Below, one piece after another: positions 1 through 11,190 of a stretch of 64,000 bases of DNA. Source of the DNA: Daucus carota subsp. sativus (lineage: Eukaryota > Streptophyta > Magnoliopsida > Apiales > Apiaceae). The position numbers and the translations under genes were made by a program. The notes below the pieces were generated by a model. It did no database searches. It saw nothing but the letters and a program-made list of their open reading frames with translations, and was not told the DNA's origin. The stretch lies in the NCBI RefSeq assembly GCF_001625215.2, contig NC_030386.2:37885296-37949295 (forward strand). Direction: 5' to 3'. Position 1 is the stretch's first letter; every line of letters starts with the position of its first letter.

Positions 1-278
1 TGTATATCTTTTAGCAAGAGATGCTTTTACCTCTTTTGTTTCAGATATGAAATCTTTCCAGACTGGGATTTGAGTGCTTGATAAACAATTCTGTGAGCTG
101 TGTCATTAGAGGGCAATTATAGTTTGGCATCTGATTCCCCTTCAATTATAGTGGAGATTAACTAAAGTACTAAACTACGTAAATGTGTATCGACTACAAC
201 CTACTTGTGCAATGTATTTATCTGGTTAAGTGGAACTCCTAACAAGGTTAATAATTAGCAATTTTTCCCCTTTTTCAG

Positions 279-3200
279 GTGTATACTTGACGGGGAAATG
301 CTGGTTTGGGACACATCTACGAATCGTTTTGCTGAATTTGGTTCAAACCAGGAAATAGGTCTACATACTCTCTGAGTCCTAGTTTGCATTATCATCGTCA
401 CAATCAGTATTTGCTAAGGTTTGGTGTTTTGTGCACTATATTAGTACTATGGCGCAAGTTTCATATTTTTTATATTTTATTACAGCCAAGGCCGCAAAAG
501 AGGGACTTGAAAATGACAGACAGGTTTCACTGCTGTCTATTTGGTTTTGATGCTCTTTATATTATTGGAAAGTAGTGCTGTTAGGTTTAATTTTTTTTCT
601 TGTTTTCAATGCAGTTGTGCTGTATCCTTTAAGAAGATTCTGATTGGTGCTATAAACTAGCACCATTAACGGTAAATTGTGTCAACAACAACGTCCTCTC
701 TTTTTAAAAATAAAACACAAGAATGCCCTCTTTATCTTGTTTTCCTTGACATGATGTATGGTTAGATGTTGCATTTGATATACTATATGTAGGAGACACT
801 AGTGTGATCCATCAAAGCTTGAAGGAGAGGCACGAACTTATTCGGAAGGTTGTGAAGCCCATAAAGGGTCGCTTGGAAATTTTGGTTCCTAATGGGAGTA
901 CTAATGTTCAACGTCCTTCTGGTAACATTAATATATACTTTGGTTCTGATATTAGATAATGAAGCTCGCGTCGATCATTTTAAACAATTTTCAATGTAGT
1001 TACGAGAAAATAGTGTTGTTATTTTTAAGGTTGATTGTAGAAAAACAAGTCTGTTTGTCTAAATAACTCGATTGCTTGATATCAAATAAGTTGCATCCTT
1101 CAATAGATTGGTGCCGAGGAAGTTGATTAGGCTAGTTGTTTGAAGCACTGGTAGTTAAATTCTCTTTGTAATGTCTATTTCGATGCTTCGAGGGGTATAT
1201 TTTTTAAGCTTTAACTGCCGTGTCAACTTTTTTTCATTAGTTCAAGATAAGCAAGCAAGTTTGCTGTTTTGTCCCAATGGAGTATATCAATCTGTTTTTA
1301 TAGCAACCAACTCCTAGGATGGGTTAGACTGGAAGAGTAAATAACATGTAAAAAGGATAGATGGCAGGTGTTGTGTGAATACGGAGGTTTTTTTCTCATT
1401 TAGGTTGCATTTAAATGCTAGAAGTACCGGCTTCATGTAAATTCTTTTAGTTGTAGCGGCATCACATGTGACTGGTCTGTCAAGCATCAATTCTATGATA
1501 TGTGTCGCATTAAATAACTCAAAGAAATATGTAGATAAATAGCTTGATCAAAAGTTAGAGAATGTTGTGTTGTGAAAATTTGTCGGTTTGGAGTTTGATA
1601 TCCAGTTAGTCAAGTACCCTATTCTATTCACTTAACTAAAGAAAACAAGATTGAAGTCAAAGTTCCTATGTCATCTAAGGAGAAGGAAAACAAATTGGTA
1701 AATGTTTTTCCTTCTTGATCTATAATTAAGCTAGTCAAAGGCTCATAGCTTGAGTAGTTGTGCTATGTTTGTTTGCTTATATTTACATTCCTGGGACTAA
1801 TCCTATGGATTATGATCCAATCACTATTAATTTTATATTTTTTGGATAGAATTATATGAATGGTAATTTTTGATTAGACTATTGTATGTCCCATTATTGG
1901 AATGACTTTGCACACTAAACCTTATTGTGGTTTGTCCACATATAACTTAACCCCTCCTGATGCTTATTAGACTAAATATAAGTAATTTCATGGTTGCCGC
2001 TATAACCTCATCCATCATTATTTTCTAGGATTAACTATTCTTTTTGAGTTTTATTATTCCCATTTAATGCTTAGAGCCCGTTTAGCTTAACTTATAAAGT
2101 TATTTATAACTTAAAGTGCAAGTGATTTGCTTTAAGTTTAAAAATGATATATGTTGCTTTAAGTTGGGTGTACTTGTTTAGCTAATTTACTTAAAAGTGA
2201 TTTGAGTGTTTCTTAACTTTTAACTTAAAAGTAAATTTGGACTTAAAAAGATTAAATTCATATCGCTTGAATATGAAATAAAGGTACAATAAGCATAGTA
2301 ATATACACTATTTATGCAAATAAAAATACAAGTACAACTAATAGAAAACATTCAATAATAATATTACAAAATTTTATAATATTCATGCATTTAAATAAAA
2401 ATATAATTAACCAATTAATGAAATAAAAAAATAATATTATATATCCACACTTGATATTAAATAGAAATAAAAAGTTATTGAAAAGGAAAAAATATACATT
2501 AGAAAATAAAATAGAATATTTACATTTAAAATAAATAATAATATATAAAAATTAAAATTATACTAATAGAAAGGCTTCAATAAAATAATATAGCACAAGA
2601 TACCTATGAAACAAGAACAGATATATTGCTATAGAAAACAACCCGCCGCTCTCAATCATTTGTGGTTGTAGGAAGTTAGAAAAATAAGCTGAGTGAGAAA
2701 AGTATCTCCCAGGCACTTTTTTTGTAAAGCCCAGTTATCACTTAAATGGGTCAAGTTTAAGCAGCCACAAACAACACTCACACTACTGTAAGTGGGGACA
2801 AACACCCTCTGAGTCCCCTTACATGAACATACCCTTGAGAGATATATGTGTTCTAAAAAATTTAATTTTACGTTTAAATTGTAGTCTTAAATTTGTTTCA
2901 CATCCTACTCGTCGCCTTTTACAGGGGAACCATGTTGGTCTCGTATTGCTTATAGTGTTGATGATGTCGAAAGGTTTTTCAAAGAAATTATTGACAACAG
3001 GTCAGTGTTAATCTCATTCCTCTGTGGTCAGTGACTCATTATGATTCTTCATCTTAGGTTTGGAGCATGTGCTATCTAATTGGCTTTATCTTGCCTTTTG
3101 CCCAATTGTGTAGTTAGAGTATGATGCGATCCACACTATTCATGTTATTTTGTTTTTTGATCCCACCCCTGAAAGTTTCTATTGTGAACATGAATGTTAA

Positions 3201-6200
3201 TGCTAGTTCACTATCAAAGGACTTGGTCTTGAGAAAGATCAACAACTTTCTCTTTGTTATAGTTCTGGATGATAACCTAATAGGCATTCTTATCATATTG
3301 GCTCAAAATTACTGATTTATTTCGTGTTTGGTATAGAAAGAGCGAGAGCTGCTTCCTTTCCAACTGACAGTCTAGTGCTTTTTAGCTAATGAGAATCGGT
3401 GCTCCAGAAACGGATCAAATACTAGTGTAGTAAAATGGGAACAAAGTAATTGTTCGTTAATTTTGGAATTAAGGAATTACAGCCCCTCAGGTGGCCAAAG
3501 TTAACTCATCTCATTTCTCTTTTGATCACTAATTCTTCTCTCACATGTAGTACTCTGTTTTTTTTGTTTTTTTTTTTTGTTGGTAAAATCCTGTTTAATA
3601 ATCAAGCCTGACTGTGCCTCGCAAGTCGCAGTATTATAATAGTTTCAATATATTTTATGGAGTTGCATTGTAAAATAATTCATTAAATTATGTTATTTGA
3701 TAATATATTAGGTAGATGTAGCACTTGCGATATTTATTCGCATAGCATATTGTTAAGCATATAAGGACCAACTTGTACATGATTGTTCATGGACTCGATC
3801 TATGTCTTTCTGCAATCAGCTTTTCTTAATTTCTTGAATTTGTGTATATATCTGATATCTTTATCACTCCTTATAACTTTGATGAACTTATTGCATCATT
3901 TGCATTAACATTATTGTAGAATTGCTCACTCGAAAGCTGATGGATAATTTATTGCTCATGTAAAATTGCTAACAAATGAGAATTTGAGATAAAAATTAAA
4001 GTTGATTATTGTTCTCTGATTTCTTGTAATAAACAGTTGACTGATAATTGTCTTGTTCATCCGTATGGCATTAATTTTGTTTAGAAGTTTTGGACAATTA
4101 CGATATATATAGTCTATCTTTGTTTTTTGCTACAAAATTTATGATGTTGACTAGACCAGGACCAAGCATATTTAGACGGGTCTCTTAACTGGATACTAAA
4201 GTAAAAATGAGTAAATTCTGTAATCGATACTCATTTAGGTTGCTTCGTATGTTCTTAGAGACGAAGGGATAGTATTAAAGGATTTGGCTTCCAAATGGGA
4301 ACCAAGTGATCGGAGTATAAAGTGGTTGAAATTGAAGCCTGAATACATTAGAGCTGGCTCAGATTTGGATGTTCTTATCATAGGTTTGTGTTGTTATCAA
4401 TTTTTATTTTCCACATCCCATAATGGTGCATTATTGGTAAGATGTAGCTAATTTAAAGTTTACAAATTTGTAACTCCTTAGGAGGATATTATGGCTCTGG
4501 ACGTCGTGGTGGTGAGGTGAGAATTCTGGTTTTGTTCTGATATATCTGCTTTGGTCTCTTTCATGAAATTGATTTATGGTCTTCTTATATAATTGAAGGT
4601 TGCTCAATTTCTGGTGGGCCTGGCAGAGCGTCCAACAACAAATTCTTATCCTAGAAGGTAAGTATTAGTAGGATTGACAACTGATTTGATTAAAACTACT
4701 AGGACTTAAAGGTACCATGATTACTTCTATTTCCTAACTGCTTGGTGATGATATTCTAATTCTTCTGAGTACACATACGTATGTCATCCTTCAGCAGGTC
4801 CTCATCATATTATTATATTTCCTGTTGCAGATTCATCTCGTTCTGCAGAGTAGGTACTGGACTGTCAGATGAAGAGCTTGATGCTGTCGTAACTAAATTG
4901 AAGCCTTACTTCAGGTAATCGTAGTCCTATGCTCGATGTCCAAATGTTGATTATTATGGTTTGCTTCCATCTGGTGGTTTTCGAATATGCCTTATGATCT
5001 CTGTTTGTGGAAATCACTAGGGCAGTAAGGTTACATGTAATATTATACCTCTGTTTCTGGACGGAAATACTTATTTGGCATTTTCTGTTGGACAAACTTT
5101 TTGTGTGCTATATACAAATATTCTAGATGTTCTTACAATCACTTTAATGAAATAGTATATACTGATATTGATTGAGATCAATCTCAAACATGGCGATAGG
5201 CATTTTCAATGTGGTTATTTGCTGTGATAGCTTGTAAGTTGAGATTTTATTTGTTCCCAGTACTTGGTTCATCTGACAGATGTTTTGCAGGAAATATGAG
5301 TACCCAAAGAAAGCTGCGCCAAGCTTTTATCAAGTCACTAATAACTCAAAGGAAAGGCCAGATGTCTGGATTGATAGTCCTGAAAAGTAATCATTTTCCC
5401 ATACCTTCCAATTAAAACCAACATGCTACATATTATAAATTCACGTATGTCATCTTTATATGCAGATCAATTATACTTTCAATAAACAGTGATATTCGAA
5501 CAATTAGGTCTGAGGTATGGCTCCTGACAACTTTAACTAGTTGACAGAATTGTCTAATTAATCTTTTGGAAGTTTCAAGCTTTTAGCCTTTCACAAATGG
5601 ATTGGTTCTATAATAATTACTTGCTCATGTTGCTAATCCCCATCCTGCATATATTCGTTACAGGTATTTTCTGCCCCATATAGCTTGAGATTCCCACGTA
5701 TTGACCGTGTGAGATATGACAAGCCCTGGCATGAATGCCTTGATGTACAGTGTAAGTTGGTAAACCACATTTTTATTTGGTTAACTGCATACTTACTTTG
5801 CTAGAACTTACTCCCTTTGTCTTGCAAAAACTGGCACTTTGTAAAATTATAAAGTCAAACTAAGCTAACTTTGACTAATAATTAATAATTATTGCCAGAC
5901 ACAAAAATTATAAAAAAATGTCATTAAAAAATATTTTAGGTTTGCTATTAGATTCTATTTTTAAATTGGTAAAACTATAAATAAACAATGCATAATTTGT
6001 AGTCAAACTTGAGTTTGTTTGACTTCAAAAATTTGTATATCGCCAATAATTTTCAGGACGGAGGGAGTATGTTATATGCTTGCGTTATGTTTAAGTTAGA
6101 GATAAGGAGTATACATGATTGTGATGTTTGACAACTTTTTATCATAGAAGTGTTAATGTCCTTGAAATGAACACAACTCCTTGAACAGTGTCTATATAAA

Positions 6201-8318
6201 TGCTTTTCTCCAGGATCCATTTCTTAATAGGAATTTGGTGAAGTCAGTAAATTATGTACCCTTTACATGTTACTCCCTCTGTCCCTCTCATTTCTTTACA
6301 TTTTTTTGCATTGCTCGACACGCATTTTAAGGCGCATATAAAACATAATTCCATAACTTTTTTTTTCAAAATTTTCTTTTTTGTATAGAAGTTTAGATAC
6401 TAAATTTTTATTCAGAACAAAAAAAAGTTCAAAATAATTTATCAAACTATATTTTTATGAGATTATTAGAATGCGTGCCGAGGCCCCGTCCCCCAATGTA
6501 AACAATTGGGGGGGACGGAGGGAGTATGTTTTTTAATATTTCTTCCTGCTAATAGTCCTGCAATATCTGCAGCTTTTATAGAATTAGTACATTCAAGCAA
6601 TGGCACCACTCAGAGGGAGGGGAACCAAGGAGTTTTAATGGACGACAAACCTAAACGAACAAAAGCCAGAAATGTAGAGAAAAACAATGTTACTGTTGTT
6701 CCATCTCATTTCATTCAAACCAATGTTTCTGATATCAAGGGGGAGACATTGATATTTTCAAGCATGATGTTTTGTATCCTCTCAGTCACCACATTTTGTA
6801 ATCGAATCACAAATGGATTCACACAATTTATCGTGAAGTACCACAGGAGTGGTCATCAACATGAGTTTAATGGCACTCGATTTCTCAGGCGCTCCTCAAC
6901 CTAGACACTGTACCTTGCAACAGAACAAAATATAAGAAGAATGATCCTTCATGAAACTTATAATTAACAGACCAGGTTGTCAGTGATATGAAGGCGGTCA
7001 GAGTGTGTTTTTGTCTTCCTCAAGCTGCATAATAAAATATGCAATGGCTTCTCTTTTTATTTATTAATTTAAAAATTCAGTTTTCGCTCAAACTCAAATT
7101 TGCCAATCAACAGATTTAATGATTTTTTGCTGCATATTCCTTATTTTGATGTGCATATGGATATTTTGTATGTGATGCTACTAGTTCTTCCTTGACAACA
7201 TAGACTTTGTCAATTTGCCTCCGACCCAGTCGCTAGATTCCTTGCACAGATTGGTAGCTGAAAATGGGGGCACTTCTTCTATGAATCTTAATAACACTGT
7301 TACTCACTGTATTGCTGCCGAAAGCAAAGGTATATGTTTTTATTATCTATCATTTACCCTCAAATTTGTGCACGATTCTCTCGCGCGGTTGAGTTTTTTC
7401 TTTTTAGAAAAAAGATTAGTGCCTATTTCTTGTTTGCTCTTAAATTGTGTAGGGATCAAGTTTCAGGCAGCAAAACTTCGAGGAGATGTTATTCACTACT
7501 CTTGGCTCTTTGATTGTTGTTCACAGAAGAAGCTCCTTCCTTTAAAACCAAAGTTAGTTGTTCCTCCTTAAGCTGTCACGTATCTTTGTAAAAAAGCTGG
7601 TATAATCAGAGAATGTGAGATTATTGATTTGTGTGGCAGGTACTTCCTCCACCTTTCTGAACAATCTAAGAAATTGTTAGAGGAAGAGATTGATGAATAT
7701 TCCGACTCGTACTTTTTGGATCTGGACATTGTAGACCTCAAACAGGTATAAGATTAAGAGTAATGTTTACTATAGGGTTAATAATCAAGTGAGTCACCAA
7801 AGTGGACTTGGTATATCAAGTTGGTCACCGAATTCAAAATGGTTTCAAATCGGTTACTTAAGTCAGTTACAAATACCTCTAAATATGAGTTCAAAAAGTA
7901 AAAATATTATTTATAGAGGTTTACACATTATTTTTGGAAGTTACCACAACTAAGTACAAGGTTATGATTTTTGGTATTTATGATAATATATTCAGATTTT
8001 ATCAAATTATTTACTATTTATTTTTAATTAAAATAACTATACAATAAAAAATAAATAGTAAATAAACTTGATAAAATCTGAATATATTATCATAAATACT
8101 AGAAGTCATAACCTTGTACTTAGTTGGGGTAACATTCAAGAATAGTATGTAAACCTCTATAAATAATATTTTTACTCCTTGAATTCATATCTAAAAATAA
8201 CTGTAACCGACTAAAGTGATCGATTTGAGACCGTTTTGAGTTTGGTGACCAATTTGATATATTTAGTCCACTTTGATGACTCAGTTGATTATTAACCCGT
8301 TTACTATATGTTCCTAAT

Positions 8319-8373
<55 letters not shown>

Positions 8374-11190
8374 ACCACTTTATATAGAGTCTAGTAGAGA
8401 ACACTCATATACATACATAAAATACATATATCAATCGAATTATTCATTAAATATCTATTGAATAAAATAAAAATGAAGTTAGGTCATAAGTTTTTTAAAA
8501 AAACGTCGAAAAATTATATTATCCAAACTGGTTCTACGATAAGCCAAGTTTCGGCTCTTGGGATGCTTGGAGCCTTGATGAGGCTCTACTGGGCCCGGGG
8601 TGAACTGAGTGGGGCCGGTAGGCCCTAGGTGAGTGATGTCACATAGGGGGTGGGTGATGTCACATAGGGGTGGATGATGTGATATATGGGTGGTTTCTCT
8701 TGGTTTGTGTTTTGTTTTTATTTCAGTGGTTTGTATTTGAGCAATTGCCTATATTATTAGCTCATATATACAATTACATGACTAAGACATCCTTCCGAGC
8801 AAGCCAACTCTAATGCAATCAATATGGGTAAAAGTACCAAATGAAATTAAAGATTTGTTAATATAGGTGTATTTTATATGTAAACAATACAACCTACTTT
8901 GAACTTTGAATATACAACCTAGGTTACAGACAAAGTACTTGAAAGGGATCCCCTTTCTATCTTGCTAGTTACTCATAGTGATACTACTTTTTGAGGGTCT
9001 AAGGTTTATTTCAGTAACAGAAATTCACGGCAGTATATTTCAAGTGCGACAAATATTCCAATAACATACTTCAGACTAGCAATCAGATGCTGAGCTTTTT
9101 GTGCTCGCATATATCAGTCAACTGTATATTTCGTGCACCAACAACTTTGTGATGACTACCTTTGATCTTCATAGAACTGTTGTTCCTTTTGCAGCTTTTA
9201 AATAACGTTGATAGATTAGAAGATTCGAAGTCTGTTGACTATTACAAAAAGAAATACTGCCCAAAGGATAAATGGTCTTGTTTTACTGGATGCTGCATAT
9301 ATTTTCACCTGTCAACTCAGTCGTAAGATCCTTTCTTGTTTTACTTGGCCCTGTAATAAACTTTTTAAGTCCAAGTCTTAGCCTGCCGGGACTAATTTAT
9401 ATAATAGTTTGAGGAATCCAGTATCGAAAGCTTTGCTGGAACTTGCACGAAGAAGGTTGAAGCTTGAAGTTTCCATGGGTGGTGGGAAAGTATGCAGCAG
9501 TCTTTCTCAAGCTACGCATTTGGTTATCCAGTCTCTACTCTTTGTTGATGTGGGTATAGCTGGTCCATTAAATAGGTAGAAATTTACTTCAAGAATCAAG
9601 TCATTTATCTACCTTTCTGTCTACATTGAAAATGTATCTATTCCCCCAAAATTTCGGCAAAACGGAGACTTAAGTTGTAAGTTGATTGTATAGTGATATA
9701 CTTGTTACTTAAAAGTTAACAAGTTTTACTGATTTGTTTCTCTTCTTGACCAGCTTCTCAACCACAGATGTGCATCATATATGTAACAATAAAATGCATG
9801 TCGTTGGGTCTCAGTGGTTGGAGGATTCTATTGAGAGTAGCCAAAGACTAAGCGAGGATACATATAGTATAAAGCTGGAAGGATTAGAAGATCTAAATGT
9901 TGGAGAGTGGTAAGTGACGAGTTTCAGTATGAATATTATAACTGCAAGCATCTAGAGGCTTTGTGCCCAACATGGTGAAGTGAATTCATGAATTGTTCAA
10001 ATGCCACGATTTTTTTTCAACTAAAATTTCATAATGTTTTTCTTTTCCAACACAGACCAGAGAAGAGGTGAGCCACCTTTTTCTTTTTCTGTTACAGAAC
10101 ATAGCATGAATTTCTCGACATGGTAACATGATTTGTGTACAAAGCTATGCCAAAATTTCAATATATTACCTATGCATCGAGCCATCAAGTACAAATAAAT
10201 TTGTATATAGTATACGGGAAATTTATGAGACCCGTATAAGTTCTGTTTTTGTTTTCTCGAGCTTACATACCTAACAGAATTTTCAGTCACGCTCTTGCTT
10301 TGCACTACTAAAATAAAACTTATCTGACAGTTGAAATTCTTTTTCACTGCATCAAGATTATTTTTGGGAAACTATACACAATTAATTTTGTGGCGGTCTA
10401 CTTTATGTGCAGCAAAAGTGAACTCAAAATTGAAGATGAACGTGATATTGATGATGTTGGGAAGCAGAATCTCTTGCATTCTCCTGGTAAAGATGAAAAA
10501 CACAGAAAAACGGAAGCCGTTGCAGTCAGTTATAGCTCAGATGCACCGAGTAGGAAAAGAAGAGGAAGACCTGCTAGCACAAGTAGAAAAGATAAGAAAA
10601 CTGTTAAACGCCAGCCCAAGAGGTTAAGGGCGCGAGTTGGGAACAAACTAGCGAAAATATGTGAAAGCGAGTCAGATGTTGACGTGTGTTTAGAAGATAC
10701 TGGGAAAGAGGAAGAGTCTAAAATAGACTTAGAAATGCATGAAATAGATGAAATGGCGGGCAGGAGGGAGCATGTAAATACTGTAGGTCCTGATACAGTC
10801 AAATACTCTGAATCATCACAAAGAGGCAATGTCATTGAGAATATGGATATAGAAGGCACTGAACGTAGTAAGTGGGTTGATACTCTTCATGGAACTGGTA
10901 TGGAGGAGAGGAAAAGTATCGGTTCGAATGAGCCTGAAAAGTTAGAGGTGATGGTTGATCCAGTCCAAAGCCTGTTGCTCGATATGATCCCAAGTCTTGG
11001 GACGCAGACTAATGCTGTTACCGAAAGTAAACCACAGCCACAGACTAATGCTGTTACTGAAAGTAAACCACAGCCACAGACTAATGCTGTTACTGAAAGT
11101 AAACCGCAGCCTTCAGAACCTAATCAAGTGCCTACAAAAAAGAAGAAAGTTAGCTATAAAGATCTCGCATATAACCTCCTTGGGGATTAG
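279..11190 (+). CDS. LIG4: DNA ligase IV (ATP-dependent, NHEJ), 5' partial
   Basis: Nuclear ATP-dependent ligase that seals breaks in non-homologous end joining with XRCC4. Twenty exons keep one frame (885 codons with stop): 279-358, 486-523, 615-621, 766-921, 2925-3000, 4259-4383, 4482-4516, 4599-4657, 4831-4914, 5291-5386, 5466-5514, 5664-5751, 6573-6773, 7204-7329, 7453-7552, 7640-7745, 9195-9322, 9408-9575, 9754-9909, 10413-11190. Seen in order: motif III ILDGEMLVWD, motif IIIa VAFDILYVGD, motif IV DEGIVLKDL, motif V WLKLKPEYIR, OB-fold (GYYGSGRRGGEVAQF, FCRVGTGLSDEELD), then two BRCT domains flanking an XRCC4-binding-like linker (EYSDSYFLDLD). A Lys-rich tail ends in KKKKVSYKDLAYNLLGD, as in plant LIG4. 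The first exons with the catalytic lysine motif lie before base 1; 1-278 reads as intron. Introns hold several MITEs. Identity is strong; exon edges are hand-derived. Confidence 0.93.
615..621 (+). other. LIG4: probable 7-nt microexon of LIG4
   Basis: The exon ending at 523 closes in phase 0 after DRQ, and the exon starting at 766 needs one base plus two codons before it to give the conserved LCYVAFD. The bases TTGTGCT between an acceptor (tgcag, ends 614) and a donor (gt at 622-623) supply exactly Leu, Cys and the first base of Tyr. No other nearby arrangement restores the frame. Transcript data are not available here. Confidence 0.75.
2070..2818. mobile_element. hAT-like MITE remnant in LIG4 intron
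   Basis: Starts with a sequence like the common plant hAT end GAGCCCGTTTRGCTTAA (2070 on) followed by repeated 'acttaaaagt' words, and ends near 2818 with a purine/pyrimidine-mirrored ACAAACACCCTC. The interior (2270-2600) is very AT-rich. No clear 8-bp target duplication is seen, so this may be two fragments. Confidence 0.4.
5811..6067. mobile_element. Stowaway-type MITE (Tc1/mariner)
   Basis: Bounded by TA on both sides. Left end CTCCCTTTGTCTTGCAAA mirrors the right end (…GGACGGAGGGAG). AT-rich interior, 257 bp, no coding. Lies in the intron between the LIG4 exons ending 5751 and starting 6573. Confidence 0.8.
6273..6524. mobile_element. Stowaway-type MITE, 48 bp before a LIG4 exon
   Basis: TA-flanked, CTCCCTCTGTCCC at the left and GGGACGGAGGGAG at the right, 252 bp. 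It ends 48 bp upstream of the LIG4 exon at 6573, so it lies close to the branch point/acceptor region of that intron. Second MITE of the same type in the same intron. Confidence 0.82.
7775..8299. mobile_element. Mutator-type foldback MITE with 9-bp TSD
   Basis: A long inverted repeat: the left arm beginning GGGTTAATAATCAA pairs with the right arm ending TTGATTATTAACCCG over roughly 250 bp each, so the element is almost a full hairpin. It is flanked by identical TTTACTATA at 7766-7774 and 8300-8308. A 9-bp duplication with long terminal inverted repeats fits Mutator-like elements. No transposase seen. Inside the LIG4 intron 7746-9194. Confidence 0.85.
8321..8373. repeat. compound (AT)n(AG)n microsatellite
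   Basis: About 17 AT units followed by about 9 AG units, 13 bases after the target duplication of the foldback MITE. Confidence 0.95.
8633..8693. repeat. short tandem repeat, about 20-bp unit, in a GC-rich patch
   Basis: Three units: GTGATGTCACATAGGGGGTGG, a second copy one G shorter, and a diverged third (ATGATGTGATATATGGGTGG). Each of the first two contains the palindrome GTGATGTCAC. The preceding 70 bases are unusually GC-rich for this region, suggesting a piece of an unrecognised element. Confidence 0.8.
11005..11112 (+). repeat. three 36-bp tandem repeats in the LIG4 last exon
   Basis: Three in-frame copies at 11005-11040, 11041-11076 and 11077-11112 encode QTNAVTESKPQP three times. 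Copies differ by only one or two bases, so the expansion is recent. It sits between the second BRCT domain and the conserved C-terminal KKKKVSYKDLAY tail, in a low-complexity linker. Confidence 0.92.

Noticed and set aside
1-278. A further LIG4 exon after the tttcag at about 39-44
   Set aside because: The translated bases do not resemble the ligase sequence before motif III and meet a stop quickly.
6506-6904. Single 132-codon frame as an independent gene
   Set aside because: It begins in a MITE end; only 6573-6773 is coding, as a LIG4 exon between good splice sites.
8120-8404. 94-codon minus-strand frame with a Tyr-Ile run
   Set aside because: It reads through the foldback MITE arm and the AT/AG microsatellite.
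10530-10859. 109-codon frame opposite the LIG4 last exon
   Set aside because: Shadow of the Lys/Glu-rich LIG4 tail on the other strand.
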